Assembly (NCBI GenBank): GCA_902766475.1
Contig: CACXDQ010000223.1
Span: forward strand, 1 to 11,139
Direction of reading: 5' to 3'
DNA: 11,139 nucleotides
Origin: an uncultured Eubacteriales bacterium
Lineage (GTDB): Bacteria; Bacillota; Clostridia; Christensenellales; Borkfalkiaceae
How positions within the stretch are numbered: the first letter of the stretch is position 1; each line of letters starts with the position of its first letter. The notes beneath the pieces are model-generated. The model was given only the letters and a program-made list of their open reading frames with translations, had not been told where the DNA came from and made no database searches. The position numbers and the translations under genes are program-made. This document shows, in pieces, positions 1-6,893 of this stretch.

Positions 1-43
1 GGCGGCGAAAACGGAATTTCCGTTTTCGCCGCCCTTTTCTTTT
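1..43 (+). terminator. Rho-independent terminator of a gene left of the window
   Basis: Bases 1-16 and 18-33 are perfect reverse complements (16 bp around a single central T; in RNA about 14 bp with a 5-base loop), followed by a T-rich tail CTTTTCTTTTC. This is a strong intrinsic terminator in the + direction, so it probably ends a + strand gene that lies outside the window. It could also serve the minus-strand GH20 gene if a T-tract lies just left of base 1, which cannot be seen. Confidence 0.8.
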
Positions 44-45
44 CG

Positions 46-110
46 TAGCCGAATGAAAATAAGATTAAACTTGTTAAAACGGCTGAATTTCGGCGTATTT
101 CAGCAAATTC
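46..110 (+). repeat. Partial copy (copy A) of a dispersed inverted-repeat element
   Basis: These 65 bases align without gaps to 7859-7923, with 60 of 65 identical (differences at 66, 67, 72, 81 and 101). Both copies begin TAGCCGAATG. Only the left half of the element is present: similarity stops at 110, and the right arm, which in copy B ends CATTCGGCTA, is missing. The internal GAATTT/AAATTC pair (85-90/105-110) is kept. The fragment lies between the terminator at 1-43 and the end of the GH20 gene at 128. Confidence 0.85.
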
Positions 111-127
111 TCACTCGATGTATTTAA

Positions 128-1750
128 TTAAATATTGTTTACGGAAACGTTCCAGCTCCACAGGAAACAGCCGACAGGTTTTTTGGGGTCGCATTTTCCG
201 CAGTAGACGTCGAGAAGTTCTTCGTCAAGCTCGTCGATTTTCGCTATTTTGCCGTCGAGGAAGTCGCTTATCCTCTCACGGGTCGAGCGAAGGCGCATTT
301 TAAGACCGCCGAGCCTTATATCCTGAACGTCGAAGCCGTGCGGCTTGTTCTCTTTATACCAAAGTTCACGGAAAGCGTAATAGAACTTTTCGAGCTTAAC
401 TTCCGCTTTCTTTATCTCGTCCACAGCCCTTTTAAGCCCATCTCTGTCCTTGTTTTCGTAAGCCTTTCTTATGTTATAGCCGAGCGAGAACTTGACGGAC
501 AGCATATCGCAAAGCGCCGCCGAGCTTTTAAAGATATAGCCGTAGTTTGCGCTGTTTTTTGCGAGGCGGCTAAGCCGTCTTGCGTGGCGCTTGTATTCGT
601 CGGGAACGGTCTTTACTATCTCGTCGTAAAGGGTGCTGTCGTAGTAATTGTTGAGAAGATCACGGTAGAGCGAATTCTTGCCGAGATTCTGGAAAACGTT
701 TTTTGCGCCGCCCACGAGGTTGGGTATGTCGAGCGCAACCATTGCGTCGAAATCTTCGCCGGTAACCTCTTTGAAGCCGGCTTTTATGACGTTCATATTC
801 TCTTCGCCCTCGTAAAATTTCCTTACCGCATACAGCGAGGGAAGGAGAGAGTAGAAAGAACATTCCTTGCCGTTGTCGCCCCAGAGCGTCAAAAATATCT
901 TGTTCAAGCCGTTTTCTCTGCAAGCTTTCATCGCCGGTTTCATCGTCTGCAAGGTGTAGAAGTTGGAGGAGGCAAAGCCCGTCCAGCTCCATGCGCCGCC
1001 GGCAAACCATATCTCGTTATCGAACTGTTTGTGCGCCTTTATCATGTCCGCAAACGGCTGTTTTTTGTCGTGGTAATAATCCCAATATACAAGCCCGACT
1101 TCCTTCGGCGTAATATCTATTACCTCTTGCGGAATATGGGCGTTCTTGCCGACGTAGTATTCGCCGTGATTTGCGAGGCGGAAGAACATATCCGACCACA
1201 TCATGGGCTTAAAGCCGTATTTTGCGGCTATCTCGCTCACCTTTTTGAGGTGATTTACAAGTATCTCAAAACGATTTTTCATTCCGTGCAAGTCGAGGTA
1301 CTTGCCGAGCCCGAGCATATGCGCCTCGTCCATGCCGATATGCACGTTTCTCGTCTTAAAACATTCCGCAAGCGTGGAGAATATGTTGTCTATAAGCTTG
1401 TAAGTTCTCTCGTCCTCTGCGAGAAGAATGTCGTTCACGTCGTTTATATCTCCGTATTCTCCCCAACGGAAAATATTGCCGAGGTGTGCGAGCGTCTGTA
1501 TGCAGGGTATGAGTTCAACGCCGATCGAAGCGCAGTAAGCGTCGACGTCTTTAAGCTCTTCCTTCGTGTATCTGCCCCTCATATATCCGAAATACGGCTC
1601 GCCGTTCACCTCGTAGGTGTCCTCGGTATAGAGCATGAGCATATTGTAGCCGAAAGACTTTAAAACTTTGGCGTAATTTTTGACTTCTTCGGGTTTCATA
1701 ACGGCATTTCTCGACATGTCGAGCATTGCGCCGAAATATTCTTTATCCAT
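128..1750 (-). CDS. GH20-like beta-N-acetylhexosaminidase, cytosolic
   Basis: A 540-residue protein resembling glycoside hydrolase family 20. These enzymes remove terminal GlcNAc or GalNAc by substrate-assisted catalysis. The catalytic Asp-Glu pair is visible as HIGMDEAH, D141-E142. Other barrel signatures are MWSDM near 184-188, YWDYYH near 222, WSWTGF near 254 and LTLWGDNGKECS near 287-298. Residues 1 to about 330 should form the TIM barrel; the rest is charged and helical. There is no signal peptide and no N-terminal GH20b-like domain, since the barrel starts almost at residue 1, so it probably acts inside the cell on imported oligosaccharides. The ATG is supported by AAGGGAG six bases upstream (1757-1763). 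That site abuts the terminator of gap, whose stop lies 65 bp upstream; no separate promoter is visible. Family assignment is confident; exact substrate is not. Confidence 0.85.
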   Translation of the reverse strand: MDKEYFGAMLDMSRNAVMKPEEVKNYAKVLKSFGYNMLMLYTEDTYEVNGEPYFGYMRGRYTKEELKDVDAYCASIGVELIPCIQTLAHLGNIFRWGEYGDINDVNDILLAEDERTYKLIDNIFSTLAECFKTRNVHIGMDEAHMLGLGKYLDLHGMKNRFEILVNHLKKVSEIAAKYGFKPMMWSDMFFRLANHGEYYVGKNAHIPQEVIDITPKEVGLVYWDYYHDKKQPFADMIKAHKQFDNEIWFAGGAWSWTGFASSNFYTLQTMKPAMKACRENGLNKIFLTLWGDNGKECSFYSLLPSLYAVRKFYEGEENMNVIKAGFKEVTGEDFDAMVALDIPNLVGGAKNVFQNLGKNSLYRDLLNNYYDSTLYDEIVKTVPDEYKRHARRLSRLAKNSANYGYIFKSSAALCDMLSVKFSLGYNIRKAYENKDRDGLKRAVDEIKKAEVKLEKFYYAFRELWYKENKPHGFDVQDIRLGGLKMRLRSTRERISDFLDGKIAKIDELDEELLDVYCGKCDPKKPVGCFLWSWNVSVNNI

Positions 1751-1763
1751 TTATTTCTCCCTT

Positions 1764-1801
1764 AAAAATTATGCCCGAAACGATACCGTTTCGGGCATAA
1801 T
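1764..1801 (-). terminator. Terminator of gap, abutting the GH20 ribosome binding site
   Basis: Read on the minus strand, a perfect 15-bp stem (1787-1801 with 1768-1782) around a GTAT loop is followed by TTTTTAAG. It lies 14 bases past the gap stop codon. The T-run leads straight into AAGGGAG, the Shine-Dalgarno site of the GH20 gene. Confidence 0.9.
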
Positions 1802-1815
1802 GAATCGTCTTACAA

Positions 1816-2862
1816 TCAGATATTTGCGAAATATTTGATAGTTCTGACCATCTGAGAAGTGTAGGAATTCTCATTGTCGTACCAAGCTACTACCTGAACC
1901 TGAGTTTCGTCGGTTTCGGGCATATACTTGACCATGGTCTGAGTAGCGTCGAAGAGCGAGCCGTAAGTGATGCCGATGATATCGGAAGAAACGAGCTGTT
2001 CTTCGGTGTAGCCGAACGAAGCGCTCGAAGCTGCCTTCATAGCGGCGTTGATATCCTCTTTCGTAACGTTGCCCTTAACTACCGCAACCAAAATGGTGGT
2101 GGAGCCGGTGGGAACGGGAACTCTCTGAGCGGAGCCGATGAGCTTGCCGTTGAGTTCGGGGATAACGAGGCCGATAGCCTTAGCCGCACCGGTGGAGTTG
2201 GGAACGATGTTTACGGAAGCGGCTCTCGCACGGCGAAGGTCGCCCTTTCTGTGAGGTCCGTCCAAAACCATCTGATCGCCCGTGAAAGCGTGAACGGTAG
2301 TCATGATACCGCTCTTGATCTCAGCGAGTTTGTTGAGGGTGTAAGCCATAGGAGCGAGGCAGTTGGTGGTGCAGGAAGCTGCGGAAATGATCTTGTCCTC
2401 TTTGGTGAGGGTTTTTTCGTTTACGCTGTAAACGATAGTTTTAAGATCGTTGCCTGCGGGTGCGGAAATAACTACCTTCTTAGCGCCTGCGTCGATGTGT
2501 GCCTGAGATTTTTCTTTGGAGCAATAGAAGCCCGTACATTCGAGAACTACGTCAACTCCGAGTTCGCCCCAAGGAATGTTCTTAGCGTCTTTTTCCGCAT
2601 AGATGGAAATTTTCTTGCCCTTTACGATAACTGCGCCCTTAGGAGCCTTTTCAGCAGCGTCCTCATAAGTTTCATAGGAAACTTCATCCGCATACTTGTA
2701 TCTGCCCTGAGCAGAATCGTACTTTAAAAGGTGAGCGAGCATCTTAGCGTCCGTAAGATCGTTGATCGCTACAACTTCATAGCCTTCAGCGTCAAACATC
2801 TGTCTGAAAGCGAGACGGCCGATACGACCGAAGCCGTTGATACCGACTTTAACTGTTGCCAT
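1816..2862 (-). CDS. gap: Glyceraldehyde-3-phosphate dehydrogenase, type I
   Basis: A 348-residue glycolytic GAPDH, which oxidises glyceraldehyde-3-phosphate to 1,3-bisphosphoglycerate with NAD+ in the cytosol. The Rossmann start is GINGFGRIGR (7-16). AINDL, with D35, is typical of NAD-preferring enzymes. The active site ASCTTNCLAP carries the nucleophile C164, and the base is H191 in TTVHAFTGDQ. The tail motifs DLRRARAASVNIVPNSTGAA and WYDNENSY are intact. Length fits the family. The ATG is backed by GGAGG (2871-2875) with eight bases of spacing. The gene has its own near-consensus promoter and a terminator just after the stop, so it is mainly monocistronic, with possible read-through into the GH20 gene. 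It is divergent from rpsB. NAD preference is read from the sequence, not tested. Confidence 0.98.
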   Translation of the reverse strand: MATVKVGINGFGRIGRLAFRQMFDAEGYEVVAINDLTDAKMLAHLLKYDSAQGRYKYADEVSYETYEDAAEKAPKGAVIVKGKKISIYAEKDAKNIPWGELGVDVVLECTGFYCSKEKSQAHIDAGAKKVVISAPAGNDLKTIVYSVNEKTLTKEDKIISAASCTTNCLAPMAYTLNKLAEIKSGIMTTVHAFTGDQMVLDGPHRKGDLRRARAASVNIVPNSTGAAKAIGLVIPELNGKLIGSAQRVPVPTGSTTILVAVVKGNVTKEDINAAMKAASSASFGYTEEQLVSSDIIGITYGSLFDATQTMVKYMPETDETQVQVVAWYDNENSYTSQMVRTIKYFANI

Positions 2863-2895
2863 TTTTATATCCTCCGAAATAAAATTTTTCTTTTT

Positions 2896-2922
2896 AAGGC
2901 AGAGCGGTTACGCTCTAACCTT
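2896..2922 (-). promoter_or_regulatory. 5'-terminal stem-loop of the gap mRNA
   Basis: AGAGCG (2901-2906) and CGCTCT (2911-2916) form a perfect 6-bp stem around a 4-base loop, extended across a small internal loop by AAGG (2896-2899) with CCTT (2919-2922). The predicted transcription start, about seven bases from the -10 box, falls near 2920, so the hairpin would begin almost at the 5' end of the mRNA. It has no T-tract after it on the minus strand, so it is not a terminator. A role in mRNA stability is inference. Confidence 0.55.
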
Positions 2923-2926
2923 ATAT

Positions 2927-2955
2927 ATTATAATAAAATATTGCCCGTTAGTCAA
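2927..2955 (-). promoter_or_regulatory. Sigma-A-type promoter of gap
   Basis: On the minus strand, TTGACT (2950-2955) and a perfect TATAAT (2927-2932) are separated by exactly 17 bases. An AT-rich stretch lies upstream of the -35 box. The gap start codon is about 60 bases from the predicted start site. Confidence 0.9.
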
Positions 2956-3056
2956 TTTTTTTTAACTTACTTTTTGAAATAATAAAAAATTTAACCTAAA
3001 ATTCACCGTTTATTTGCCATTTTGATAAAAAAATGTCGCAAGGCGTGTTAAAACGT

Positions 3057-3085
3057 TTGCAATATGGACGGTTTTGTGGTAAAAT
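3057..3085 (+). promoter_or_regulatory. Promoter of the rpsB operon (extended -10)
   Basis: TTGCAA (3057-3062), a 17-base spacer and TAAAAT (3080-3085), with TG at 3077-3078 forming an extended -10 element. The predicted start is near 3092, giving a leader of about 115 bases before rpsB. It is divergent from the gap promoter about 100 bp away. Confidence 0.75.
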
Positions 3086-3091
3086 AAAAAG

Positions 3092-3207
3092 GCTGTAAAA
3101 TTCACATTTGTGAGCTTGGCTCCATTCGTGCCTCTTAAAAAATTCAGCGAAAGAGGTTGTCGGTGCTAAAAAACGGCTCACAGAGAGGAATAACGGAGGA
3201 AATAATT
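3092..3207 (+). promoter_or_regulatory. Structured rpsB leader, candidate autoregulatory RNA
   Basis: Within the predicted 5' UTR, TGTGAGC (3109-3115) pairs perfectly with GCTCACA (3176-3182). It encloses a hairpin CCTCTT/AAGAGG (3131-3136/3151-3156) with a 14-base loop. The same 5' strand can instead pair with TCAC (3102-3105) or with GCTC (3119-3122), so alternative folds compete. The ribosome binding site GGAGG (3196-3200) follows the closing stem. Bacterial ribosomal protein operons are often controlled by such leaders binding the encoded protein; whether S2 binds this one is inference. Confidence 0.45.
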
Positions 3208-4026
3208 ATGGCAGTAACTTCTATGAAACAACTTCTCGAAGCCGGCGTTCACTTCGGACACCAGACGAGAAGATGGAACCCCAAGATGAAAAAGTACATC
3301 TACGGCGAAAGAAACGGCATTCACATCATCGACCTTCAGATAACCGTCGATTTGGTTGAAGAAGCTTATAAGTTCGTCGTCGACGCCGTTAAAGCGGACA
3401 AGACCGTACTTTTCGTCGGCACCAAAAAGCAGGCTCAGGAAGCTATCCAGCAGGAAGCCGAGAGATGCGGAATGTACTATGTAAATTCGAGATGGCTCGG
3501 CGGTACGCTTACCAACTTCAAGACCATCAGAACGAGAATAGAAAGGCTCAACAAGCTCGACAATATGGAAAAGACGGGCGAGTTCGACCTTCTTCCCAAA
3601 AAGGAAGTTTTGGGGCTTAAAGCAGAGAGAGATAAGCTCCTTCACAACCTCGGCGGTATAAGAGAAATGAAGGCTCTCCCCGGCGTTATGTTCGTCGTCG
3701 ATCCCAACTGTGAACTCAATGCCGTAAAAGAGGCGAGAAAGCTCAACATTCCCGTTGTCGCTATCACCGATACCAACTGTGATCCCGACCTTGTCGATTA
3801 CGTAATTTCGGGTAACGACGACGCTATAAGGGCGGTAAAACTCATCGCTTCCATCATTGCGGACGCAGTTATCGAAGCTAAGCAGGGCGAGGACGCCGTA
3901 AGACGCAACGTCGTCGACGACGAGCCCGTAAACGTTGAAGAGGCTGCGGCTGAGGCTACCGAGGAAGCCAAGGAAGAGGCTGCCGAAGAGGTTGCCGAAG
4001 AAGTTGCCGAAGGCGATAAGGAATAA
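3208..4026 (+). CDS. rpsB: 30S ribosomal protein S2
   Basis: A 272-residue S2 protein of the small ribosomal subunit, needed for a functional 30S platform. The N-terminus MAVTSMKQLLEAGVHFGHQT and motifs RRWNPKMKKYIYGERNGIHI, VLFVGTKKQAQ, YYVNSRWLGGTLTNF and ALPGVMFVVDP are typical. The C-terminal 40 or so residues are an Ala/Glu-rich acidic tail, as often seen in Bacillota. The ATG at 3208 is chosen because GGAGG lies seven bases upstream; an in-frame TTG at 3157 would add 17 unconserved residues and lacks a ribosome binding site. It is the first gene of the cluster, 23 bp before tsf. Confidence 0.98.
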   Translation: MAVTSMKQLLEAGVHFGHQTRRWNPKMKKYIYGERNGIHIIDLQITVDLVEEAYKFVVDAVKADKTVLFVGTKKQAQEAIQQEAERCGMYYVNSRWLGGTLTNFKTIRTRIERLNKLDNMEKTGEFDLLPKKEVLGLKAERDKLLHNLGGIREMKALPGVMFVVDPNCELNAVKEARKLNIPVVAITDTNCDPDLVDYVISGNDDAIRAVKLIASIIADAVIEAKQGEDAVRRNVVDDEPVNVEEAAAEATEEAKEEAAEEVAEEVAEGDKE

Positions 4027-4049
4027 TCTTTATATAAGGAGAATATAAA

Positions 4050-4709
4050 ATGGGTATCAGCGCACAGGACGTCAAAGTTCTCAGAGAGAGAACGGGCGCA
4101 GGCATGATGGATTGTAAAAAGGCTCTCGTCGAATGTGACGGAGATATGGATAAAGCGGTAGATTACCTCAGAGAAAAGGGCATCGTTAAAGCTGCCGGAA
4201 AAGCGGGCAGGATCGCCGCAGAAGGTATCGTCGACAGCTATATTCACATGGGCGGTAAGGTCGGCGTACTTCTCGAAGTAAACTGTGAGTCCGATTTCGT
4301 CGCCAACGGCGAAATGTTCAGAACTCTCGTTCACGACATCGCTTTGCAGATAGCCGCCGCTAAACCGACTTACGTTACCAAGGAAGAAGTTCCGGCTGAC
4401 GTTATCGAAAAGGAAAAGGCTATTCTTCGCGCTCAGGCGCTCGAAGAGGGCAAGCCCGAAAAGATAGTTGACAAAATGGTCGAGGGCAGAATAAACACCT
4501 TCTATGAGGACAACTGCTTGCTTTGCCAGAAATTCGTTAAAGATCCCGCTAAAACCATCGAACAGCTCGTCATCGAGGCTACCGCTCAGATAGGCGAAAA
4601 GATCTCCGTAAGAAGATTTGCTCGTTTCGAGATGGGCGAAGGGCTTCAGAAGAAAGAGGAAAATCTCGCAGACGAAGTTCAGGCTCAGGTTGCGGCAATG
4701 CGTAAATAA
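4050..4709 (+). CDS. tsf: Elongation factor Ts
   Basis: A 219-residue EF-Ts, the guanine nucleotide exchange factor that releases GDP from EF-Tu in the cytosol. The N-terminal UBA-like domain shows LRERTGAGMMDCKKAL (11-26). The core motif VNCESDFVA includes D82-F83, the pair that disturbs the Mg2+ site of EF-Tu. The protein is shorter than the E. coli form (283 residues), matching the compact EF-Ts version with one core repeat rather than a truncation. AAGGAG (4036-4041) lies eight bases before the ATG. It is co-transcribed with rpsB, as in most bacteria. Confidence 0.97.
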   Translation: MGISAQDVKVLRERTGAGMMDCKKALVECDGDMDKAVDYLREKGIVKAAGKAGRIAAEGIVDSYIHMGGKVGVLLEVNCESDFVANGEMFRTLVHDIALQIAAAKPTYVTKEEVPADVIEKEKAILRAQALEEGKPEKIVDKMVEGRINTFYEDNCLLCQKFVKDPAKTIEQLVIEATAQIGEKISVRRFARFEMGEGLQKKEENLADEVQAQVAAMRK

Positions 4710-4721
4710 TTTAAAACCACT

Positions 4722-4756
4722 AAAAAAAGGGCTACCGTGCATTTTGCGGTAGCCTT
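4722..4756 (-). terminator. A-tract hairpin between tsf and pyrH (terminator in minus orientation)
   Basis: Bases 4728-4737 pair with 4747-4756 (10 bp, one G-U) around a 9-base loop. Seven A residues precede it and no T-run follows on the + strand. On the minus strand it reads as a canonical terminator, a GGCTACCG stem followed by CTTTTTTTA. For the + strand operon it would be at best a weak terminator or an mRNA processing or stability hairpin. Confidence 0.6.
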
Positions 4757-4788
4757 AACAATAATACGAGATTTGAGGAGAACGTACT

Positions 4789-5493
4789 ATGCAAGCTAAA
4801 TATAAGAGAATACTTTTGAAGATAAGCGGCGAGGCTCTTTCGGGCGAAAAGGGACACGGTTTCGATACCGAGGCTTTAAAGGGCGTCGCAATGCAGATTT
4901 CGGAGCTTAATAAGCTCGGCGTGGAAGTGGGCGTAGTTGTCGGCGGCGGCAACTTCTGGAGAGGCAGACAGGGCGACGAGATGGACAGGACGACGGCAGA
5001 TTATATGGGTATGCTCGCAACGGTCATCAACGCCTTGGCGGTCGCCGACGCTTTGGAGCGCACGGGCGTAGAGGCGAGGGTGCTTACTTCCCTTTCGATA
5101 TCTTCCGTCGGCGAGCCGTTCAATTATAAAAACGCCGACAGATACCTCAAAGAGGGCAAAGTAGTGGTATTCGGCGGCGGCACGGGCAACCCCTATTTCT
5201 CGACGGATACGGGTGCGTCGCTGAGGGCTGTTGAGATAAACGCCGACGCTCTCCTTCTCGCTAAAAATATCGACGGCATTTACGACAGCGATCCGAAGTC
5301 TAACCCGAACGCTAAAAAATACGACGAGCTTTCCTATGACGAATACGTTTCCAAGGGGCTTAAAGCCATGGACACTTCCGCCGTCGTTATGTGCAAGGAA
5401 AACGGGCTTAAAATACACGCATTCGGTCTTTCGGGGGAAAATTCCATCGTAAAAGCCGTTACGGGCAGCAAAGAAGGCACGGTTATATACTGA
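4789..5493 (+). CDS. pyrH: UMP kinase
   Basis: A 234-residue bacterial UMP kinase of the amino acid kinase fold, converting UMP and ATP to UDP in pyrimidine nucleotide synthesis. Visible motifs are LLKISGEAL with K11 (9-17), VGGGNFWRG (51-59), DRTTADYMGMLATVINALA (66-84), GGGTGNPYFSTDTGA (129-143) and DGIYDSDP (162-169). Length matches the family. GAGGAG (4775-4780) lies eight bases before the ATG. It follows tsf after a 79-bp gap carrying the A-tract hairpin. Bacterial UMP kinases are usually feedback-inhibited by UTP and activated by GTP; this is family knowledge. Confidence 0.98.
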   Translation: MQAKYKRILLKISGEALSGEKGHGFDTEALKGVAMQISELNKLGVEVGVVVGGGNFWRGRQGDEMDRTTADYMGMLATVINALAVADALERTGVEARVLTSLSISSVGEPFNYKNADRYLKEGKVVVFGGGTGNPYFSTDTGASLRAVEINADALLLAKNIDGIYDSDPKSNPNAKKYDELSYDEYVSKGLKAMDTSAVVMCKENGLKIHAFGLSGENSIVKAVTGSKEGTVIY

Positions 5494-5497
5494 TTTC

Positions 5498-5511
5498 GGC
5501 AAAATTTTGCC
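5498..5511 (+). other. 14-bp perfect palindrome after pyrH
   Basis: GGCAAAATTTTGCC starts four bases after the pyrH stop codon. As RNA the stem would be weak and no T-run follows, so it is a poor terminator. It could be a protein-binding palindrome or chance in AT-rich sequence. Confidence 0.3.
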
Positions 5512-5539
5512 CATTATTTAAGATAATCGGTCAATACGA

Positions 5540-5568
5540 TTGCAAATTCGTAAAAAATGCGATATAAT
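5540..5568 (+). promoter_or_regulatory. Internal promoter before frr
   Basis: TTGCAA (5540-5545), 17 bases and a perfect TATAAT (5563-5568). The predicted start is near 5575, leaving a leader of only about 16 bases with its ribosome binding site at 5577-5581. The -35 box is overlapped by the inverted repeat AATCG/CGATT (5525-5529/5537-5541), a possible but unproven operator. Confidence 0.8.
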
Positions 5569-5590
5569 AGAAAAGTAGAGGTATAAAGTT

Positions 5591-6166
5591 ATGGCACTTG
5601 ATGTTGAAAAAGTAGAAATGATAATAATGGAAGCCGAGGAAAAACTCGAAAAATCGGCTGAAGTATATAAAGGCGATCTGTTGCAAGTAAGGGCGGGAAG
5701 AGCCAATCCTCACGTCCTCGACAAAATAAGGGTTGACTATTACGGAACGCCTTCTCCCATAGGTCAGGTAGGCAACGTCGCCGTTCAGGACGGACAATGC
5801 CTCGTCATCTCTCCGTGGGATAAATCTCTCCTCAAAGAGATAGAAAAAGCTATTCAGCTTTCCGAGATAGGCATCAATCCCACCAACGACGGAAACGTCA
5901 TTCGCCTCGTTTTCCCCACTTTGACGGAAGAGAGGAGAAAGGATATCGTCAAACAGGTAAAGAAGATGTCCGAGGACGCCAAGGTTGCGGTCAGAAACGT
6001 CCGCAGAGATTGTCTTGATTCTTTAAAGAAGATGAATAAGGCAAAGGAGATGACCGACGACGAATACGCCGGCTATGAAGCCGACATCGAAAAATCGGTC
6101 GCCAAGGCGATAGACGCCATCGAAAAGGCTACCGCCGACAAAGAAAAAGAATTGCTCACGGTCTGA
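5591..6166 (+). CDS. frr: Ribosome recycling factor
   Basis: A 191-residue ribosome recycling factor, which with EF-G splits the post-termination 70S ribosome. Family blocks are intact: LLQVRAGRANPHVLDKIRVD (30-49), YYGTPSPIGQV, ISPWDKSLLKEIEKAI, GINPTNDGNVIRLVFPTLTE and ERRKDIVKQVKKMSEDAKVA. The long charged helices at both ends match the three-helix domain I, with the beta/alpha domain II between. AGAGG (5577-5581) lies nine bases before the ATG, and later in-frame ATGs would cut the first helix. Its own promoter allows expression apart from rpsB-tsf-pyrH. The stop codon is one base before the uppS start. Confidence 0.98.
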   Translation: MALDVEKVEMIIMEAEEKLEKSAEVYKGDLLQVRAGRANPHVLDKIRVDYYGTPSPIGQVGNVAVQDGQCLVISPWDKSLLKEIEKAIQLSEIGINPTNDGNVIRLVFPTLTEERRKDIVKQVKKMSEDAKVAVRNVRRDCLDSLKKMNKAKEMTDDEYAGYEADIEKSVAKAIDAIEKATADKEKELLTV

Positions 6167-6167
6167 T

Positions 6168-6863
6168 ATGGCTGAAAGCGAACTCGTTGTGCCTCGCCAC
6201 GTCGGCTTTATAATGGACGGCAACGGCAGATGGGCTAAAAAGAGGGGCATGCCTCGCAATTACGGGCACGACAAGGGTGCCGACGTGATTGAGGAAGTAG
6301 TCGGGGCGTGCAGAGATTTGGGCGTAAAGACGGTAAGCCTCTATGCCTTTTCCACCGAGAACTGGTCAAGACCGAAAGACGAAGTGGATAAAATTTTTGA
6401 GCTGCTTCATAAATTTTTAAAGAGATATACGCATAAACTTATAAGGGATAAGATACGCCTTATCATTTCGGGCGACCTCGAAGCGATACCCGAAGATCTT
6501 AAAAACGAGTGTCTGTCGCTTATAGAAAGGACGAAAGATTTCCCCGAATTTTCTCTCAACATAGCTATCAATTACGGCTCTCGTGCGGAGATAGTAAGGG
6601 CGGTTAATCGACTTATAGACGGACATTTTACGTCCGTAACCGAAAAGGATATAGAGAGAGAACTCTATACGTCAACAATTCCCGATATCGACCTCGTGGT
6701 GAGGACGAGCGGCGAACAGCGGCTGAGCAATTTCTTCATGTGGCAATGCGCCTATGCCGAGCTGTATTTCACCGACGTGCTTTGGCCCGACTTTCATAAA
6801 GAAGAGCTGAAAAAGGCAATCGAATGGTTTTCGGGCAGAAAGAGGCGTTTCGGCGGTATCTGA
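6168..6863 (+). CDS. uppS: Undecaprenyl diphosphate synthase (cis-prenyltransferase)
   Basis: A 231-residue cis-isoprenyl transferase that extends farnesyl diphosphate with isopentenyl diphosphate to make the undecaprenyl carrier for peptidoglycan. The catalytic Asp is D17 in FIMDGNGRWA. SLYAFSTENWSRP (57-69) and DLVVRTSGEQRLSNFFMW (175-192), carrying R179, R185 and S187, bind the diphosphates; CAYAELYF (194-201) carries the Mg2+ ligand E198. It starts one base after the frr stop and has no clear Shine-Dalgarno site, so translation is probably coupled to frr. It works downstream of Dxr in isoprenoid synthesis, encoded further along the cluster. Confidence 0.97.
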   Translation: MAESELVVPRHVGFIMDGNGRWAKKRGMPRNYGHDKGADVIEEVVGACRDLGVKTVSLYAFSTENWSRPKDEVDKIFELLHKFLKRYTHKLIRDKIRLIISGDLEAIPEDLKNECLSLIERTKDFPEFSLNIAINYGSRAEIVRAVNRLIDGHFTSVTEKDIERELYTSTIPDIDLVVRTSGEQRLSNFFMWQCAYAELYFTDVLWPDFHKEELKKAIEWFSGRKRRFGGI

Positions 6864-6893
6864 TATTCAACAATTATTGCAAGACGGTAATAT

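Noticed and set aside
338..1663. 441-codon open frame on the + strand inside the GH20 gene
   Set aside because: It is antisense to a gene with clear GH20 motifs, has no ribosome binding site and shows no recognisable domain.
3157..3207. 17-residue N-terminal extension of S2 from a TTG
   Set aside because: No ribosome binding site, not part of the S2 family, and it overlaps the leader helices; GGAGG marks the ATG at 3208.
3798..4742. 314-codon open frame on the minus strand over rpsB and tsf
   Set aside because: It is antisense to two certain genes; its Ser/Ala-rich stretch is the mirror of the acidic S2 tail.
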